DNA of 64,000 nt, from the NCBI GenBank assembly GCA_023376005.1, contig CM042179.1, positions 16,038,148-16,102,147 on the forward strand, given 5' to 3'. This DNA is from Doryteuthis pealeii. Its lineage: Eukaryota > Mollusca > Cephalopoda > Myopsida > Loliginidae. Within the stretch, counting starts at the first letter, position 1. Each line of letters begins with the position of its first letter. The position numbers and the translations under genes are program-made. Positions 9,576-20,179 of this stretch are shown piece by piece. The notes under the pieces were generated by a model. That model had not been told where the DNA came from, made no database searches, and was given only the letters and a program-made list of their open reading frames with translations.

Positions 9576-9852
9576 TACCCAACCCTTCCACATGAGCAGG
9601 ATACGATTTAATGTCAAATTATAAGTGGAGTTTAATAGGTTTGAATTCAAAGTTTTCCTTCTTATAGACCGGTTTTCATACCAAGGTTAAAGAGCCTACT
9701 ATTTACCCATACCTGGAAGGAGAATTGTTGGATTCATATCTTTCCCAAGGGTATTAGCTCTATGTGAAATTCAAACAGCCACATCCAGGATTTGAACTTG
9801 GTTCACCATGTCCATTTCCTATGAAGGTAAATATTACACCACGAGCGCCTCG
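9576..9852 (-). mobile_element. SINE B copy, near full length
   Basis: Minus strand, from 'tacccaacccttccacatg' (3' end) to 'ttacaccacgagcgcctc' (5' head). The B box appears as 'ccaggatttgaactt'. Confidence 0.85.
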
Positions 9853-10057
9853 TACATATTTAGACTTGCACTGTTATTTATTTTAGACGTGTAAATTACC
9901 AAATAATTTTGTGGTATTTTCCTTATTTTTGGATGATCTTCACTACTTAATGTGGAAAAAATATGTTATTAGCTGAAATAATGTGTTTTTGGGTCATATG
10001 ATTTAATTACTATGAAATAAAAAAGCTTTATGAACATCCTCTAATTGTGGTGATTAT

Positions 10058-10215
10058 TTCATTTATTTACAATTAATAAACAATTTAAATGAATAAATAA
10101 ATCATTTATTTACAATTAATAAACAATTTAAATGAATAAATAAATCATTTATTTACAATTAATAAACAATTTAAATGAATAAATAAATCATTTATTTACA
10201 ATTAATAAACAATTA
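10058..10215 (+). repeat. 43-bp tandem repeat, about 3.7 copies
   Basis: Near-identical copies of 'catttatttacaattaataa' + 'acaatttaaatgaataaata' + aat. The high identity suggests recent expansion. The unit is itself partly palindromic. Confidence 0.9.
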
Positions 10216-10412
10216 AGCACAGATCTCAAAATCTGATGTGGTAAATTAATTCTACATTTGGATTTGGATTTAGCAAACTTCATTTAGATTCTTACAATAT
10301 CATTTGTCTATGTACGAAATAAAAACTTATTTTTTTTGTTTAACAATATTAATTTAACAAATATAATTTTCCCCATCTGTCTTGTCACCCATTGCATAAT
10401 TGGTAATAAGTA

Positions 10413-10647
10413 AAAAAAAAAGTAAAGTGGTCAGGGGGCCTAAAGTCAGTATCAGCCAGACAGCAAGGGAGTCTATCCACTTTTCACTAGCGTTAGACTA
10501 AGGAGATTGTTTTTTAGCATCAGCTCCTCCCTTTACTGTACAGATCCCTGTGCTACTCATACGTTGAGTTGGCGAGGCCGGTATCAAACCAAGGAACATT
10601 GTGGCTCCTAGTCAGACGCTCTACCAACTGAGCTAAACCGTCCCTGC
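10413..10647 (-). mobile_element. SINE A copy, full length with internal deletion
   Basis: Minus strand. Tail 'aagtaaagtgg' at 10413, head at 10570-10645 with 'ggtatcaaacc' (B box) and 'gctctaccaactgagctaaa' (A box). About 30 bp of the body is missing after the 'gattgttttttagcatc' block. Confidence 0.9.
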
Positions 10648-11744
10648 TAATTGGTAATGAATGATACCTAATAATACTTAATAATACCCGTTTTGATTGT
10701 ATAATGTTCCACTGGAAATAATGAAATCCAGGTATTTTTGATTCAGAAGAAAAATATTTTTTTAATAAAATAAAATGTTACTTGTGATAGATACTGTATT
10801 AAAAAGCTTAGTCTGGCATAAGGCCACTTACTTATGAGCAATACTGAATACATAAAAGGGAGGAATAAATACACAACATTATTATCTGAATTTTGATTGT
10901 TTATTTTGATTATTGTTAACAAATTTCCCTTTAAATTTTTATATCCTCAAATGAAACTCTAATGGCATAGACACATTGGAAGTGATTATTTTTCTAAATT
11001 ATTGTTGTCAAAGTTCTCTTAATTAAAGATGTTGTGTTTTTCTCTTCCAGCCATGGCCTTCATAGTTGCTTGAGCTATAGCCATTAAATTTTCTGCAATT
11101 AATAATGGAACATAAAGCATGTTTTTTAGCATATTAGTTTTTGAAAAAATTAAAGTTTTTGGCAAGATTTAAGATTTGAATATAATGCGAAGCTGGACCC
11201 TCACTTTGTATCCACTGAGTTAGCTAAACTGAATTATTACATTTTTGTTTAATTATATAAAAATGTGCTGGTATTGCTGCAACTGTTTTCATGGAAAGAT
11301 AGAACAGCCCATTCAACTTTTAAGCTGCTCTTAAATCTCATAAACATAAATCGGCTTGTATGCATTGTTTCAAAATCATTTCCCACTCGCACTGCAGAAT
11401 TTATAAAGCAATGTAATCTAAATATATGAGATGTATGCACAGAGCTGCTATAAGAACACTTGACTGAATATTGCATAACATTAGAAATAACAAATCATAG
11501 AAGAACAAACTTTTCTAAAGGTAAATGACTTTTGAAAACATTCCCTCGTGCACAAAGATTGATGAACAGAATATATGCATACCATCATCTACTTAATAGT
11601 GCAAGGTAACACATTTACAGCTTAATCACAAACATAATTGTTATTCTTCACAAAAGCAAAGTTGTTACTGAGAAACTTTTAGCCATTAGAAATGGAAATG
11701 CAAAATCCAACTGACAAGCTCAGAAATTTTAATGAATTTATACA

Positions 11745-11745
<1 letters not shown>
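10648..11745. other. No gene
   Basis: About 1.1 kb of AT-rich DNA without recognisable repeats. The 75-codon minus frame at 11249-11476 shows no motif and has no neighbouring exon-like sequence that I can see. Confidence 0.5.
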
Positions 11746-11781
<36 letters not shown>

Positions 11782-11796
11782 TATAAAATAAAGTAG

Positions 11797-12080
11797 GAAG
11801 CGTGTGGTGTAATGGTTAAAGTCATCGGAAATGGACTCGTCGCCCCGAGTTCAAATTCTGGACGTGGTAATTGCATTTCACTTAGCACTAATACCCTTGG
11901 GAAAGGTATGAATCCTACTCTCCCTCCAACTATGGGTAAATAACAGGGCAGACTGGGTTCTTTAACCATGGTTAGGTAACCAGCCTAGGAGAAGGAAAAC
12001 TCTGAATTCAAATCTGTTGAACTCCGCTTAAGAAATTGACCTTGCGTCGTATCCTGCTCATGCGGAGGAGTTGGTAAATA
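11797..12080 (+). mobile_element. SINE B, best full-length copy
   Basis: The head reads 'gtgtggtgtaatggttaaag' (box A) and 'ccgagttcaaattctgg' (box B), matching tRNA-Gln/Glu in order and spacing. The body contains 'actaatacccttgggaaagg', 'gggcagactgggttcttt' and 'cctaggagaaggaaaactct', ending 'ggagttggtaaatatata'. It lies between a TA tract (11750-11776) and an (ATGT)n tract. This copy defines the family. Confidence 0.9.
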
Positions 12081-12095
12081 TATATACATATATAA

Positions 12096-12146
12096 AGGGC
12101 AGTTGTATGTATGTATGTGTGTATGTATGTATGTATGTATGTATGT
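12096..12146. repeat. (ATGT)n
   Basis: Tetranucleotide microsatellite just past the SINE B tail. Confidence 0.9.
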
Positions 12147-12339
12147 CCAGCTGAAACTATGAAAATAAAATAATTCATGACAAAGTAAATATATATACAC
12201 ATTAAATATCCCTGGTTCCTGCTTTTTGAGCAAAAATAATGAAGATTTGATTTATATTCATGAAGGTAATTAAAATACAAAATTTAAGTAGTTAAATAAA
12301 CAGCATGGATTTTTTTTTTTTTTTTGCATTTAATAAATA

Positions 12340-12588
12340 AGTAAAGTAAGTAAAGTTGTCGGGGTAGCCTAATGTCAGTATCAGCCAGACAGTGAGAGAG
12401 TCTATCCTCTTTTCACTAGCGCTAGACCAAGGAGATTATTTTAGCATCTGAGGTGGAGTACTACACCTACCATCAGCTCCTTATTTTACCGCACAGATCC
12501 CTGTGCTACTCATAACGCTGAGTTGGTGAGGGCCGATATCGAACTAGGAACCTTGTGGTTTCTAGCCGAACGCTCTACCGACTGACCT
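12340..12588 (-). mobile_element. SINE A copy, full length
   Basis: Minus strand. It has a doubled 'aagtaaag' tail, the full body, and a head with 'gatatcgaactaggaacc' and 'cgctctaccgactga'. Confidence 0.92.
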
Positions 12589-12799
12589 TAATTTTTCATT
12601 TCAGAGTGTAAGTACACTTTTTTTCTGACATACCACCAGGCTGGATCAAAGGCAATGTCTTTTTTCATGATTCAGTAATAATGGATCTATGAGACTAACT
12701 TTTTGCCCCCCTCCTTCTACCCAGACAATGCCAGGTAGCCACTTCTAGTTCAAGATAGAAGAATTCCTTAGGATTCAGTCAAATTTCAAAAATTGGTCT

Positions 12800-13436
12800 T
12801 GGGTGTGTTTTAAACAAGATGGTAACATCTCCACACGAGATGGCAAGACTGAAATTAATAGACTAGTTCACATACATAGGTAGTAATATCTCATCCACAG
12901 AAAGGGATGTCAATATATACATAAGAAAGTCATGGATCACTATAAATAGATTATCTATCATATGGAAATCTAATCTTTCTGATAAGATAAAGTGAGATTT
13001 CTTCCAACCTTTAGCCATATAAGTACTACTGTATGGTTGCACAACTAGGACTTTAACAAAACAAGTGGAATAAGTTAGATGAGAACAATATAATGATGCT
13101 GCATGCTGTCCTGAACAAATCCTGGAAACTGTACCCCACAAAAAGCAGTTGCACAGCCACTAACCTCCTATCACACAAACCATCCAAGTAATATATGCTG
13201 GACACTGCTGAGGAGTAATGACAAACTCATAAGTGACATTCTCCTGTAGACACCTACACATGGACAAACCAGAGTGGACTGATCAACAAGGACTTACATT
13301 GATCAACTCAAATGTGTGGATACTGAATGCCGTGAGAGTGTGGATACTGGACTTGCCAGGAGTGATGACAGATAGCGATAGGTGGCAAGTGAGAGTAATA
13401 GGAATCCATGCAGTGAACATGACATGAGGATGATGT
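12800..13436 (+). mobile_element. LINE 3' end, post-RT C-terminal region, decayed
   Basis: Conceptual fragments in order: 'FTYIGSNISSTERDVNIYI', 'NRLSIIWKSNLSDKIK', 'VLLYGCTTRTLTKQ', 'LPGVMTDSDRWQVRVIGIHA' ending NMT-stop near 13427. These match the C-terminal end of a non-LTR retrotransposon polyprotein, downstream of the reverse-transcriptase catalytic core. The best-conserved KSWKQHPTKKQLYGH block is degraded here. Several stops and frameshifts are present, and the copy is 5'-truncated before the catalytic domain. Homologous tails lie at 26861-27302 and 36737-37145. RTE clade is my guess. The 64-codon plus frame at 13233 is part of this. Confidence 0.8.
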
Positions 13437-13802
13437 AAAACTATTCTGACTCAAAATTGATCCCATGGATAAGGTTAACTTGGAGTTTTTCCAAGAGATA
13501 TATCTTCATGTTATCATAGGTTTGATTCTGCTCAAAAAGCCTGTACAATTTTCATGAAGTTGTACAATATCTATCAGTAATGGAGATTGGGTCCCCATTT
13601 GTCTGTATCTGAAACTACATTACTGCTTACATCACAATACCAAAAATCACCAATACATAGAATAAAGAACAACCCTGTAATCAGTTTTAAAAATCATTTT
13701 TTACTCTCACTCTTTTTTCAATAACAATAGGTAAACTAAAAAGTTTACAATAAATAAATACCTACAATTTTGTGCAAGTCATCAAAAAAGTGGAATATAA
13801 CT

Positions 13803-14152
13803 GAGTTCAAAACAAACGAAAAATCTGGGAGAACCAGCTGGTGTAATGCTTAGAGTCCCCACCTGTCAGCCTGGCGGCTAGGGTTCGAATCACACACAGA
13901 GCAGCTTTCCTGTCTATAGCTCTGCTGATGAGGCCTAATAGGCCGAAATGCGTATTCAGAGATTGACTTTTTCTCGATTTGTTTAGCCTTACATTTGAAC
14001 ATATATACCCCGCCTAATTCATTAATTATCAACTAATTAAATTTCAACATTAGGTATGACTTCAATTAAGCACATATTCTCCCAAAAATTGTCGGCCAAA
14101 GCCATATCAAAAACACATTGTTTGTTTGTTTACTTCTCATACTGTTGTGTAG
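13803..14152 (+). mobile_element. SINE E: tRNA-Asp head plus hammerhead
   Basis: The head at about 13830-13892 has box A 'tggtgtaatgc' (13839-13849) and box B 'gggttcgaatc' (13881-13891). The anticodon arm 'ccacctgtcag' keeps the GTC of tRNA-Asp at 13865-13867. A complete hammerhead follows 20 nt later (13912-13967). The remaining 185 nt tail ('cgcctaattcattaattatc', 'tgacttcaattaagcacata', 'gtttgtttgtttac') recurs without head or ribozyme at 15226-15310, 25558-25733 and 40432-40660. Head, ribozyme and tail share orientation. Pol III transcription followed by self-cleavage would yield a tail RNA with a new 5' end just upstream of where the 25.7 kb copy starts. Confidence 0.75.
13912..13967 (+). 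ncRNA. Hammerhead ribozyme, complete type I (family E)
   Basis: Stem I outer GTC (13912-13914) with GAC (13965-13967); internal loop TATAG/ATT; stem I inner CTCTG (13920-13924) with CAGAG (13957-13961); core CTGATGA (13925-13931); stem II GGCC (13932-13935) with GGCC (13941-13944), loop TAATA; core GAAA (13945-13948); stem III TGC/GTA (13949-13954), loopless with one G-U; T13955 pairs with A13948; T13956 is the cleavage base. Every invariant base is present. Opposed internal loops in stem I and a loop on stem II are what natural hammerheads use for tertiary contact. The loopless stem III predicts dimer-dependent activity, as described for the schistosome SINE ribozyme. Confidence 0.85.
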
Positions 14153-14215
14153 CAAGTCACCAAAAAAGTGGAATATAACTACGATTTTGTGTAAAATATT
14201 CAAAGTGCTTGATGT

Positions 14216-14820
14216 TTGAGATAGTAAAATGTTAGAGTTTTAGTTTTCTTAAACTCTAAGTATTTTTCTTAGCATTCAATAACATTACACAACACAACCT
14301 TTCTGTTGAAAAAAAATCATTTGATAAAAAGGTCATTCAGTAAAAAGTGGTGACACACTTATCACCCAAATTTCATATTCAATCATAAAAGAAAAGTTTC
14401 AGTTTTGTTTTGTTGAATTCTTAGAGAAATCTTTTCATATCCTGAATTTGTTAAAACCACTCAATATACTAGAAAGTACTAACCTTAAAGGGATAGTGAA
14501 ATTAAATAAATAAAAATCATACAATTACTAAAAGAAACATACAACATACAAGAAACATACAAAAGAAATATACAAAATATTCACATAACTTCAAAACCAT
14601 TTGAACATTTAAACCAATTGAAAAATAAGAATCAATCACTCAATAAGTTTTATCACATTTAGAACTATCAAAACCCTGCATATATTAAATTGAATACAAG
14701 AATTTCATATATATCTTAGAATAGTATATCGATTTCACTAGCTCATTTGGTAAGTTAGTAGTGGACCATGTTTTTTGCAGTATTATTAGTTTAGTGCCCA
14801 ATATCAGTGATAGAACAGTA
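14216..14820. other. AT-rich, no gene
   Basis: No recognised repeat or frame. It ends in a TA tract at 14822-14858. Confidence 0.55.
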
Positions 14821-14826
14821 ATATTA

Positions 14827-14859
<33 letters not shown>

Positions 14860-15101
14860 AAGGTGCTGGGTTAGCCCAGTCAGTAGAGCATTCGGCTAGA
14901 AACCATAAGGTTTCTAGTTTGATATCGGCCCTCGCCAACTCAGTGGATGAGTAGCACAGAGATCTGTGCGGTAAAGTAAGTGGTAGGTGTGGCGCTCCAT
15001 CTCAAATACCCAAACAATCTCCTTGATTTAGCGCTAGTGAAAAGGGGATATACTCCCTCGCTGATTGGCTGATACCGACTTTAGGCCACCCTGACGACTT
15101 A

Positions 15102-15104
<3 letters not shown>
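14860..15104 (+). mobile_element. SINE A copy, full length
   Basis: Head 'gggttagcccagtcagtaga' (box A) and 'agtttgatatcggccc' (box B). Body 'agatctgtgcggtaaagt', 'gctagtgaaaaggggata' and 'ctgataccgactttaggcca'. TA tracts on both sides (14822-14858, 15104-15143) suggest insertion into, or expansion of, a TA repeat. Confidence 0.93.
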
Positions 15105-15147
<43 letters not shown>

Positions 15148-15225
15148 CTGCACATTTGTCAGATGAATGCACAAAAGCATGAACCCACGGTTACATAAAT
15201 TCCCTGTAATATATATATATATATG

Positions 15226-15310
15226 AGAAATACACAAGCAATGTGTTTTGATATGTTTTTTTTTTAGCTGACAATTTTTTACTTCAATTAAGCACATATT
15301 CTCCCCCCCT
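15226..15310. mobile_element. SINE E tail remnant, rearranged
   Basis: The left part ('gcaatgtgttttgatatg') is the E 3' end on the minus strand. The right part ('acttcaattaagcacatatt' then ctcc) is the E middle on the plus strand. The two lie head to head, another foldback-type rearrangement like that at 40.5 kb. Confidence 0.6.
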
Positions 15311-15338
15311 AAAAAAAATATATATACATATATATATA

Positions 15339-15483
15339 AAGCTGGTTTAACTCAGTTGGTAGAGCATCTGACTAGGAGCCACAAGGTTCCTGGTTCGATA
15401 CTGGCCCTTGGCAACTCAGCATATGAGTAACACAGGGATCTGTGCGGTAAAGTGAGGAGCTGATGATAGGTGCGGCCCTCTTT
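15339..15483 (+). mobile_element. SINE A copy, 3'-truncated
   Basis: Good head 'gctggtttaactcagttggt' + agagc and 'cctggttcgatactggccc'. It stops after 'gataggtgcggccctc', where the 111-bp minisatellite begins. The CTGATGA at about 15463 is the SINE body, not a ribozyme. Confidence 0.92.
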
Positions 15484-15990
15484 TAAGCAAAAAGAAAAAG
15501 ATAAGTAGTTGAATATTAAAGAAGGGACAGTTAAGTATTTAGATATTAAAGAAGAGAAAGGTATTTGAATATCAAAGAAAGGAAATATATGTATTTAGAT
15601 ATCAATGAAGAGAATGGTATTTGAATATTAAAGAAGGGACAGTTAAGTATTTAGATATTAAAGAAGAGAAAGGTATTTGAATATCAAAGAAGGGAAATAT
15701 ATGTATTTAGATATCAATGAAGAGAATGGTATTTGAATATTAAAGGAGGACAGATAAGTATTTAGATATTAAAGAAGAGAAAGGTATTTGAATATCAAAG
15801 AAGGGAAATATACATATTTAGATATCAATGAAGAGAATAGTATTTGAATATTAAAGGAGGGACAGTTAAGTATTTAGATATTAAAGAAGAGAAAGGTATT
15901 TGAATATCAAAGAAGGGAAATATATGTATTTAGATATCAATGAAGAGAATGGTATTTGAATATTAAAGGAGGGACAGATAAGTATTCAAA
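15484..15990 (+). repeat. 111-bp minisatellite with 37-bp sub-units
   Basis: About 4.3 copies with starts at 15518, 15629, 15742, 15853 and 15965. Each holds three related sub-units built on 'aagaaggga..agtatttagatat', 'aagagaaaggtatttgaata' and 'aatgaagagaatggtatttg'. Higher-order organisation is clear. Confidence 0.9.
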
Positions 15991-16049
15991 TATGAACAGA
16001 TGTTAAAATATTGTAAATAATTTTTTATTACAATTCATTCTGATAAATT

Positions 16050-16235
16050 TTTTTTTTCATTTTTTCCTAAAGATTAAAAAAATGTTTTAATTGTTGTCTT
16101 CAGCTTATCACAACTGTTAACCTTTAAATGAATCTTGTCTCTTCTCTCGTGTATTTTATTTATTTTTTTTACCAATGTGTACTTATTATCTCCAATATCA
16201 GGATCTGCGTTGAACTAGCAATGCTTAGGGTGGGG

Positions 16236-16304
<69 letters not shown>

Positions 16305-16889
16305 AGGAAAGAAGTGCTGCTTTGTTACTCAGGCAAGATTACAGACTGCAATGAGCTCTCACATCAATTACAGCCAGAGTCGCCCACATGGAATTTTGGT
16401 GCCTCAGGGCTCCTGGCTTCATTTTCTTTTCTGCCTCCATCATGACTTATCTTCTCTCAATGGAACTTGAAGTGGCAGGGTTGATGAAATATGATGAAGA
16501 TGATGGCAACTATCATTGTCATCATCTGCACAGGTGCATAGTAAAAAACGGGTTATGAAGACATCATCTTCTATATGTGTGTGTGTATGTGTGTGCATCA
16601 GATGTCTGTCTGCCTATATTTCTCTATAGCTTTATCTGTCAATAGATATATAGATAAATATGAATAAACTTAGGTAGATAGCAACAATCTAAGAAAGGTA
16701 TGAACAGACTGAGATAGATGGATAGATAGGAACTGACTTAGATAGATAGATAGATACAGATTGAAACATACTTAGATAGATAGATAGATAGATAGATAGA
16801 TTGATTGATCGATTGATTGATTTACTTATACAGATAGACAGATAGATCTAAACATAGATAGATAGATAGATAGATAGATAGATCTAAAC

Positions 16890-16928
<39 letters not shown>

Positions 16929-17076
16929 GCTAAACATATAGATGGATAGATAGATAGAGCTAAACATATAGATAGATAGATGGATAGATAGATGGATAGA
17001 TAGATAGAGCTAAACATAGATAGATAGATAGATAGATAGATAGTGAACAGACCGAGATAGATAGATAGAGCTAAAC

Positions 17077-17109
<33 letters not shown>

Positions 17110-17110
17110 T
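16050..17110 (+). repeat. Repeat unit M copy 2 with TC, TG and GATA tracts
   Basis: Paralog of 2990-4141. It carries (TC)n at 16237-16301, a GT-rich segment at 16563-16600 and a GATA array at 16625-17110 with 'gagctaaacatatagat' interludes. Frames reading Leu-Ser or Ser-Ile-Tyr-Leu repeats are artefacts. Confidence 0.8.
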
Positions 17111-17689
17111 TTTGCATTGTTATTATTCAATAGAGCAAGTTTTCAGCTAGAAAACAATATTTTTAAACATTGTCACTATTACTCATCTTATATTTTCACA
17201 AGCAATGAACAAGAGTGTGCATATCTTGCTTGTCAATATCTTGTCAATATTCCCCATTAATTGAGACAACTTTTCCCCACCAGTTTGTATCACTACCAAG
17301 AAAATGTTTTCTGTATAATCATCTTTCATCAGCCTAATTCTGATCAAGGTACTAAAATGCATTGCCCACTACCTAACTGAGCTCACATTCATTGTTCAAT
17401 ATCTGTAAATGTTCAGCAGGTGTCAATTTTTTTCTGCATGGAAGAATTCAATAACACACTTCTGTTTTTATTTTGCTTGATGGTAGCCCAGCTGTTACCT
17501 GTAACAAGGCAAAAATTAATTATGGTTTATTAGCAGGAAGGTTCAACCTATACTGCTATACCACCAGCATCTGCTTTTGACATCATGTGACGACATAGTA
17601 AAGTAGGGGGGATATAGGCTTTTGTTTATTACTAATAAAAATGTTTTGCCTTTGAAGATGACTATATGGGAAAATAACATCATACATGT
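17111..17689. other. No gene
   Basis: About 580 bp of non-repetitive sequence of slightly higher complexity. No frame over 60 codons and no motif seen. Confidence 0.5.
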
Positions 17690-17983
17690 ACTTACCCATA
17701 CACTCTGCCACTAGCAAGATGTGACAAGGGCATTTCTTTAAGCAGAGTACTGCTGGTTCAAAATTGGTGTTTTCCTTCTCCTAGACTGATTGCTTTACCA
17801 AGGCTAACAAGCCCAGTCTGACCCACTATTTACCTCTGGCTGGTGGGGGAGGGGACAGATTGATTCATAACTTTCCCAAGGGCATTAGCATGAAAGTGAA
17901 ATACATAGAGCCTTGTCCAGGATTTGAACTCGGATCACAGATTCCATTTCCTATGATGATAATCGTTACACTAAGCATGCCTC
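17690..17983 (-). mobile_element. SINE B copy, diverged
   Basis: Minus strand. 3' end 'tacttacccatacactctgc', body 'aagcccagtctgacccacta', head 'ccaggatttgaactcggatc' and 'gataatcgttacactaagca'. Confidence 0.85.
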
Positions 17984-18196
17984 AAATAATGTTAAATAGA
18001 TGAAAATTACTCTTAGAATTATGAAAACTTTCCTTTTGCTTGACTCATAAAATCAAGCAAATTACTCACAGAAATAGAGTCCAGCATCTTTTTTTCTTTC
18101 TTAGCTTAAATAGAAACTAACACATCAAAGTAAATAACAGTCAAACTAGTAAAAATGTTATCCAATGTTTAATTATTCTTCATATTCGCCTGCATT

Positions 18197-18750
18197 ATAT
18201 ATATTTACCAACCCCTCTGCATGAGCAAGATATGACACATGATGTAGTTTGAGTGTTATTACATGATATATTATGGTTGTCATTGCATGATGTAGTATGG
18301 TTGTTATCATATATTCTAGTGTGATCATGTCTTGGTTGAGGCTACTACTGCTGCTTCTTTGAATTCACTGCTTCTAAGTGATCATTTGACATCTCTTTAA
18401 AGGTTGCTGCTGGATTCTGATCATTTGGTATCTCTTTGAAATTGCTGCTGTCAGTATCCATTTCCTTCTAACCGCTGGGTCAAATCAGGCCCTTTATATA
18501 CTCTCAAAGTGGCTCATTCAACTCAGAAATCAGCCTTGCTGTTTAACAAGTTTTAATTCAGAGTTTTCTTTCTAGACCAATTGTTTAACCAAGGTTAAAT
18601 ATCGTAATCTTCCCCACTATTTACCCTTAGCTGCAGGGAGAATAGTTGGATGCATTAGCATTATGTAAAATGCAAACAGCCTTGTCCAGGATTTACACTT
18701 AGTTCACCAAGTTCATTTCCTATTATGATAAACATTACACCATGCACTTC
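18197..18750 (-). mobile_element. SINE B copy interrupted by about 290 bp
   Basis: The 3' end (18197-18240, 'accaacccctctgcatgag') and remaining body and head (18534-18750) are separated by unrelated sequence. On the minus strand the insert contains 'GAGTATATAAAGGGCC', a TATA-like box, so it may be an LTR or promoter-bearing fragment. About 20 bp of SINE is missing at the junction and I found no clean duplication. Confidence 0.65.
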
Positions 18751-18779
18751 TATTATATAACAGGATTTTGTGCATTATG

Positions 18780-19060
18780 CCTTAATTAGATTGGTGTCCT
18801 GAGAATGACCTTAAACTACATCTAGTGGTGAAGTTTCAATTCTGGTGCCCTGAAGAGTGTAGAGAACCCCTTAACATCATTACTCCCAGGTCCACTCTGA
18901 CCCTGAGTGGTAGTACCTGTTAGGGTCCCATCTATGGGTTAAATAGAAAAAATGAGTATTTAAAAAAAAATTAATACCTATCAAGAATAAATAAAACAAA
19001 ATGTCTTCAGAATGATCAACAATGGTTGACGTGCCATAAAATCAACTAACATAATTTGAA
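18780..19060 (+). mobile_element. SINE C copy
   Basis: Third interspersed family. Body 'ggtagtacctgttagggtcc' and 'catctatgggttaaatag'. Tail 'gttgacgtgccataaaatca', a form of the family tail GGCATTAAATAACCC..GGGTTGATATGCC..AAAC. Other copies lie at 41.3, 46.3, 51.2, 54.1, 55.6, 58.5, 60.0 and 61.3 kb. Confidence 0.75.
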
Positions 19061-19097
19061 GTTATAAATCACAATATCAAAATTTAAGTTAAATAAA

Positions 19098-19357
19098 TAA
19101 GTAAAAAGTAAAGTCGTTGGGGCGGCCTAAAGTCGGTATAAGCCAATCAGCGAGGGAGTCTATCCCCTTTTCACTTGCGCTAGATCAAGGAGATTATTTT
19201 AGCGTCTGAGGTGGAGCACCACACCTACCATCAGCTCCTTACTTTACCGCACAGATCCCTGTGCTACTCATACGCTGAGTTAGCAAGAGGCCGGTATCGA
19301 ACTAGGAACCTTGTGGTTCTAACTGAACGCTCTACCAACTGAGCTAACCCGGCCCCC
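19098..19357 (-). mobile_element. SINE A copy, full length
   Basis: Minus strand, tail 'aagtaaaaagtaaagtcg', head 'ggtatcgaactaggaacctt' and 'ctctaccaactgagctaacc'. One of the least diverged copies. Confidence 0.94.
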
Positions 19358-19465
19358 AAATAAATTAAAAAATTAAAAAATAAATCAAATATCAACCTGA
19401 TCATGGAGCAACATTTTGTAAGAAATCTTTCAACTTCACATTTTTGTCACTTTTGATTATTCACA

Positions 19466-19917
19466 TGGTAACAACAAAGACAAGTGATTCAAGGCCATTT
19501 GCCAGCTTTTTCTCAGTTATTTCTACAAGTATTTAATATATCTGTATTTAATATATCTGTGTGCTATTATTGGAAACTACAAAATGACAGCCAAGATTTC
19601 TTCCTTTTATCAAAAACCATTTGGAAAACACTTGATGAAGGCAAGAATGTCCAATGTCTGAAACATTGGGACTATAATAACAAACAAGATAAGGATGTTA
19701 ATTTGAGTAAATCAAGGTATAATAATAATAATTACTTATCAGAAATTCAGACAGAAATTAATCTTCATTGTTAGTTAATTTAATTTAATCTAAATATCTT
19801 AATCCAATGAACTTTTGTTCTTGATAAAAATAAGCTTATAAATTACATTTAAAATCTGTTGTTTTTTTTAAGAGCATGCCTTCATTTTCAAAACATATTA
19901 GCAAATTAAGTAGATTC
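19466..19917 (+). mobile_element. Element K copy 1 (3' part)
   Basis: About 450 bp, roughly 95% identical by eye to 21795-22247. A 96-codon frame (19484-19774) stays open in both copies, but its centre is a hammerhead-like motif and I do not believe it is a protein. The 5' part of the element is represented separately at 20671-20905. Confidence 0.75.
19622..19675 (+). ncRNA. Hammerhead-like relic in element K copy 1
   Basis: TTGATGA (19632-19638, one change from CTGATGA), stem II AGGC (19639-19642) with GTCT (19656-19659, one G-U), GAAA (19660-19663), then CATT. The GAAACATT and downstream 'actataataa' resemble GAAACGTT..AATAAA ends of Penelope-like elements after CpG decay. Stem I is not convincing here. 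Confidence 0.4.
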
Positions 19918-20012
19918 TAAGAAAAGCAAAAATGAAATTCAAACACAAAACAAATGATTATTCACAAATCATTTGTTTTGTGTTTGAATTTCCTTTTTGC
20001 TTTTCTTAGAAT
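19914..20012. repeat. 46-bp inverted repeat (hairpin)
   Basis: Arms 19914-19959 and 19967-20012 match with one mismatch around a 7-base loop. In the paralog at 22.24 kb only the outermost few bases are shared and there is no second arm. Confidence 0.85.
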
Positions 20013-20179
20013 TAGTAAGAAAAAAAAGTAAATCTAGCATAAAATTAGGCTTTGTTGCTTTACTAATGACTATTCAAAAAAAAACCTGGTAAAATGTTAG
20101 TTTCATTATATATCATCAATTTTTGAAAGTTTAAAACCTCTACACAATCACCTCTACACACACCACTCTATGCCAGCCT

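Larger units (their letters stand above)
13775..14180. repeat. 28-bp direct repeats flanking SINE E
   Basis: 13775-13802 and 14153-14180 share 28 bases ('caagtcaycaaaaaagtgg' + aatataact) with one T/C difference. They bound 350 bp containing the ribozyme SINE and are best read as a long target-site duplication. Confidence 0.7.
13555..14215 (-). mobile_element. Element I copy, split by SINE E
   Basis: The left part (13555-13774) matches 48340-48540 in reverse ('actgcttacatcacaatacc', 'aataaagaacaaccctgta', 'aaactaaaaagtttaca'). The right part resumes at 14178 with 'acgattttgtgtaaaatatt', found at 48360 as reverse complement. The ribozyme SINE lies between. Confidence 0.7.

Noticed and set aside
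14860..14940. tRNA gene call on SINE A heads (also at 15339 and 40748)
   Set aside because: A and B boxes are present but the acceptor stem does not close and each head continues into the SINE body; these are SINE promoters, not tRNA genes.
15455..15475. CTGATGA in SINE A as a hammerhead core
   Set aside because: No GAAA or complementary stems follow at the right distance.
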